Of a DNA stretch of 8,868 nt, positions 5,823 through 8,868 are shown one piece after another. The stretch spans positions 1-8,868 of the forward strand of contig JAOZSG010000130.1 of assembly GCA_029939785.1 (NCBI GenBank), written 5' to 3'. Below the pieces are notes generated by a model. That model did not search any database and was not told the origin of the DNA. It saw only the letters and a program-made list of their open reading frames with translations. Origin of the DNA: Fidelibacterota bacterium. Its GTDB lineage: Bacteria; Fidelibacterota; UBA2242; JAFGTP01. A program made the translations under genes and the position numbers. How positions within the stretch are numbered: the first letter of the stretch is position 1; every line of letters starts with the position of its first letter.

Positions 5823-8021
5823 ATGAATCATCGAATTATTTATGCCCTATTATCATTATTATTAGTAAACAATGTAATATTTGCAAAGGAAAAACAAAAT
5901 ATCACCCTACAACAATTATACAAAGATAATACCTTTGCAATTAAGGATATTGAAGGTTTAAAATCCATGAAGGATGGTGAACACTTTACATCGTTCAATG
6001 AAAATAAAACACAAATTATCAAATATTCATATAAAACAGGAGAATCAGTTGATACATTATTAAACATAAAAAAAATGGAAAATATAGAACTTGAAGAGAT
6101 TCAGGATTATTCTCTTAGCAATGATGAACAGAAGATTTTATTTTATACAAACCGGGAAAGAATTTATAGACATTCTTTTTTCGCTGATTATTTTGTGTGG
6201 AATATTAAAACAAATAAATTAGTCGCACTTACAAAAAAAGATAAAATAAGAATTGCATCTCTATCGCCTGATGGTAATAATGGTTCATATATCTTTAAGA
6301 ATAATATTTATATAAAAAATTTAAATACAGGAAAAGAAAAACAAATTACATTTGATGGGAAATATAATAAAATTCAAAATGGAACACCAGATTGGGTATA
6401 TGAAGAAGAGTTTGGGTTTATTAAAGCATATCAATGGTCTCCGGATAGTAAAAATATTGCTTATATTAAGTTTGATGAAAATGACACTCCAATGTTTAAC
6501 ATGACTCTTTTCCAAGGAACCAATCCGGTTTTGGATAAAAACAAATTATATCCAGAGAACTATACTTTTAAATACCCTAAACCTGGTGAGACAAATTCAA
6601 TCGTTACTGTTAATGTTTTTAATCTTGAAAAAGATCAAACAAAAACCATGAAAATCGGCAAGGATAAAGAACAATATATTCCAAGAATAAAATGGATGAA
6701 AAATTCTGAAAAACTGGCAATAATGCGACTTAACAGACATCAAAATAAATTTGAGATTTTATTGGCAAATCCCGCAAATGGAAAATCAAAAGTTATTTAC
6801 AAAGATAAAGAGAAGGAGTATATAGATGAAAATATTTATGATTCTTTTGTATTATTGGAGGATAACAAACATTTTATAATTATGAGTGAAAAGTCGGGTT
6901 TTAATCATCTTTACCTGCATAATTTAAAGGGGAAAGAAATTACAGCTCTTACAAAAGGTAATTTTGATGTTAGAAGTTTTTACGGGTATGATGATATAGA
7001 CAAAATATATTATACTGCTTATGATAATTCACCATTGAATACTGCTTTATATTCTGTTGATTTGAATGGTGATAATTTACAAAAACTCTCTCAAAATACC
7101 GGTCAAAATAGTGCAAAATTTGCAAATACTTTTAAATATTACATTAATTATTTTGATAATTCTAAAACTCCAAAACTGATAACTCTTCATCATAATTCTG
7201 GAGAACTGATTCGTACTCTGGAAGATAACATCGGTGTCATTGATTCACTTAAAAAATATAATTTTAATGAAAAGGAATTTTTCTCATTTAAAACATCTGA
7301 AAATATTGAATTAAATGGCTGGATGATTAAGCCGATTAATTTTGATCCAAATGAAAAATACCCAGTACTAATTTATCAATACAGTGGACCGGGTTCTCAA
7401 AGTGTAAAAAATAGTTGGAGTTGCGATATGTATCAATATTTAACATCACAAGGGTATATTATTGCAAGCGTTGACGGTCGTGGAACTGGTGGCCGTGGAG
7501 AATATTTTAAAAAAAAGACTTATTTAGAAATTGGAAAATATGAAACTATTGATATGGTAGAATCGGCCAAATATTTGCAAAGCCTTACTTATGTTGATGG
7601 AGATAGAATTGGAATATGGGGCTGGTCATACGGTGGTTATATTACTCTGCTTTGCATGGAAAAAGGTGATGGCATTTTTAAAGCAGGAGTTGCTGTTGCA
7701 CCTGTAACCAATTGGAGATTTTATGACAGTATATACACTGAAAGATTTATGAGAACTCCACAGGAAAATCCATCAGGTTATGATGATAATTCACCTCTGT
7801 TTTTTGCTGACCAATTCCAGGGAAAGTTGCTGATTTGTCATGGTTCTGCTGATGATAATGTTCATATGCAAAATACTATGGAATATATTGAAAAACTGGT
7901 GCAGGCTGATAAGCAGTTTGATATGATGATCTATACTAATAGAAATCATTCAATTTATGGTGGAAACACAAAGTATCATTTACGAAAAAAGATATGTGAT
8001 TTTATAATCAATAATTTATAA
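5823..8021 (+). CDS. Secreted dipeptidyl peptidase IV-type serine protease (S9B)
   Basis: S9B enzymes remove N-terminal dipeptides, typically with Pro or Ala in second position, from peptides in the periplasm or at the cell surface. From the ATG at 5823 the product is 732 residues. Residues 1-21 form a signal peptide (MNHR, hydrophobic core, cut after IFA). A beta-propeller spans about 25-480 and an alpha/beta-hydrolase domain 485-732. The catalytic triad is visible: Ser602 in GWSYGGY, Asp677 in GSADDNVH and His709 in RNHSIYGG. Tyr520 in QYSGPGSQ fits the oxyanion tyrosine. DWVYEEE (190-196) supplies the double Glu that binds the substrate amino terminus, supporting exopeptidase activity. The frame is open upstream to a TTG at 5793, but the ATG gives the cleaner signal peptide; GAAGAA just before it is a weak ribosome site. 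There is no lipobox Cys. It is convergent with tryptophanase, and no clear terminator was seen in 8022-8141. Confidence 0.93.
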   Translation: MNHRIIYALLSLLLVNNVIFAKEKQNITLQQLYKDNTFAIKDIEGLKSMKDGEHFTSFNENKTQIIKYSYKTGESVDTLLNIKKMENIELEEIQDYSLSNDEQKILFYTNRERIYRHSFFADYFVWNIKTNKLVALTKKDKIRIASLSPDGNNGSYIFKNNIYIKNLNTGKEKQITFDGKYNKIQNGTPDWVYEEEFGFIKAYQWSPDSKNIAYIKFDENDTPMFNMTLFQGTNPVLDKNKLYPENYTFKYPKPGETNSIVTVNVFNLEKDQTKTMKIGKDKEQYIPRIKWMKNSEKLAIMRLNRHQNKFEILLANPANGKSKVIYKDKEKEYIDENIYDSFVLLEDNKHFIIMSEKSGFNHLYLHNLKGKEITALTKGNFDVRSFYGYDDIDKIYYTAYDNSPLNTALYSVDLNGDNLQKLSQNTGQNSAKFANTFKYYINYFDNSKTPKLITLHHNSGELIRTLEDNIGVIDSLKKYNFNEKEFFSFKTSENIELNGWMIKPINFDPNEKYPVLIYQYSGPGSQSVKNSWSCDMYQYLTSQGYIIASVDGRGTGGRGEYFKKKTYLEIGKYETIDMVESAKYLQSLTYVDGDRIGIWGWSYGGYITLLCMEKGDGIFKAGVAVAPVTNWRFYDSIYTERFMRTPQENPSGYDDNSPLFFADQFQGKLLICHGSADDNVHMQNTMEYIEKLVQADKQFDMMIYTNRNHSIYGGNTKYHLRKKICDFIINNL

Positions 8022-8141
8022 ACGTAATTACTTTAAGAAATCAATACAGATTAACAATTATGGATTTTTCGCTTAAAACAAAATGACTTGCATCAGGTAA
8101 TACACAAAGTTGTGACGTCTTTATCAATTATTTGGTTAACA

Positions 8142-8868
8142 TTAATGCACATACTCAAGTTCAGCAACAAAATGACGAAGACTACTTTCTCCTTTTGCAA
8201 TAATTTTCATTCCTTTGCATTTTTTTCTATAATCATAAATTTCTTTGATAGATTCTGCAACATATCTGATGTGAGAATTAGTATAAACTCGTCGTGGTAA
8301 AGCTAATCGTACAAGATCAAGATCCGGATAAATAATTTCACCTGTATCTTTATTTGGTATTGCAAACATAAAGCTACCAATTTCTACACTTCGAATTCCG
8401 GCATGTTTATACATTTCTACTACAAGAGATTGACCGGGGAAATGTTTTTGTGGTATGTGATCGAAAAATTCCCGGGCATTTATATAGACTGCATGTCCAC
8501 CTGTAGGACGTAAAAAAGGTATTCCATACTCTTCAAGCAGCTCACCAAGAAATCGCACTTGTCCAATGCGATATTCCAAATAATCTTCTTCTAATACTTC
8601 TTTGAAACCCCTGGCAAGTACTTCCAGATCACGACCCGCCAATCCACCGTATGTCAGATAGCCTTCCCTTAGAATGAGTTTTTCTTTTAGAATATCTGCT
8701 AATGCGTCATTATTAACTGCTAAAAAACCACCTATATTAGCAAGACCATCTTTTTTTGCACTCATGGTTGCACCATCTACATATGAGAACATTTCCTGAG
8801 CAATTTCTTTAACTGTTTTATTTTTATACCCCTTCTCTCTGATTTTAATAAAATAGGCATTTTCAGCA
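8142..8868 (-). CDS. tnaA: Tryptophanase, C-terminal half (gene continues past the right edge)
   Basis: This is a PLP-dependent beta-eliminating lyase (aspartate aminotransferase fold) converting L-tryptophan to indole, pyruvate and ammonia in the cytoplasm. About 242 codons are visible and the frame is open to the window end; the full family length is about 460, so the N-terminal half is missing. An internal Met at 8792 is not the start: the upstream codons read GYKNKTVKEIAQE, continuing the family alignment. SAKKD contains the PLP lysine (second Lys, codon 8753-8751). YGGLAGRD, GGHAVYINA and LALPRRVYT (carboxylate-binding Arg, 8294-8292) are all present. The discriminating segment reads SVEIGSF, with Ile (8381-8379) where tyrosine phenol-lyase has Arg in MERG, so tryptophanase is preferred over phenol-lyase. 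It ends LRHFVAELEYVH. Its base composition is less A/T-rich than the adjacent peptidase's, suggesting high expression. Regulation cannot be judged because the start lies outside. Confidence 0.93.
   Translation of the reverse strand, partial: AENAYFIKIREKGYKNKTVKEIAQEMFSYVDGATMSAKKDGLANIGGFLAVNNDALADILKEKLILREGYLTYGGLAGRDLEVLARGFKEVLEEDYLEYRIGQVRFLGELLEEYGIPFLRPTGGHAVYINAREFFDHIPQKHFPGQSLVVEMYKHAGIRSVEIGSFMFAIPNKDTGEIIYPDLDLVRLALPRRVYTNSHIRYVAESIKEIYDYRKKCKGMKIIAKGESSLRHFVAELEYVH

Noticed and set aside
8022..8141. Bidirectional terminator between peptidase and tryptophanase
   Set aside because: Only CACAAAGTTGTG (8103-8114) forms a five-pair hairpin with a two-base loop and no T-run, too weak to call.
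8088..8300. 70-codon plus-strand frame over the tryptophanase 3' end
   Set aside because: It lies antisense to a clearly conserved coding region and has no ribosome site, so it is a shadow frame.

Overview
The window is AT-rich and holds six substantial genes, one of them cut by the right edge. It reads as an ordinary chromosomal stretch of a flagellated, peptide- and amino-acid-using bacterium. The S9B peptidase has a QYSGPGSQ segment typical of Bacteroidota-like enzymes. The strong Shine-Dalgarno sequences before flagellin and usp, and flagellin itself, argue against a standard Bacteroidota genome. A lineage of the wider FCB group (Ignavibacteria, Cloacimonadota, Marinimicrobia or similar) is my best guess, but it is inference from protein style, not a demonstrated assignment.

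Layout, left to right. Positions 1-285 lie downstream of priA. They hold a possible first 13 codons of a leftward gene at the edge, a near-perfect 39-base palindrome, and a short reading frame that looks like the C-terminal tail of a tyrosine recombinase (IYTHVS motif) without the rest of the gene. priA (replication restart helicase) fills 286-2727 on the minus strand. The gap between priA and the divergent yitT-family gene carries a partly palindromic element resembling a dispersed non-coding repeat. The YitT-family membrane protein (2986-3849, plus) meets a universal stress protein (3850-4296, minus) with stop codons directly abutting. Upstream of usp on the same strand is a short flagellin (4437-5267, minus), framed by a possible sigma-28 promoter, a strong ribosome binding site and a clear intrinsic terminator, so it is probably transcribed alone. 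A gene-free, extremely AT-rich stretch of about 550 bases separates flagellin from a divergent, secreted dipeptidyl peptidase IV-type serine protease (5823-8021, plus). Converging on that gene is the C-terminal half of a tryptophanase (8142 to the right edge, minus).

Functional links are modest. The exported dipeptidase and the tryptophanase both fit peptide and amino-acid catabolism: one releases dipeptides outside the cytoplasm, the other splits tryptophan to indole, pyruvate and ammonia. They converge and are not an operon. priA, yitT, usp and flagellin look like independent transcription units. I see no undescribed multi-gene system here. The points most worth a second look are the recombinase relic with its neighbouring palindrome, the dispersed-repeat candidate before yitT, and the flagellin control region.
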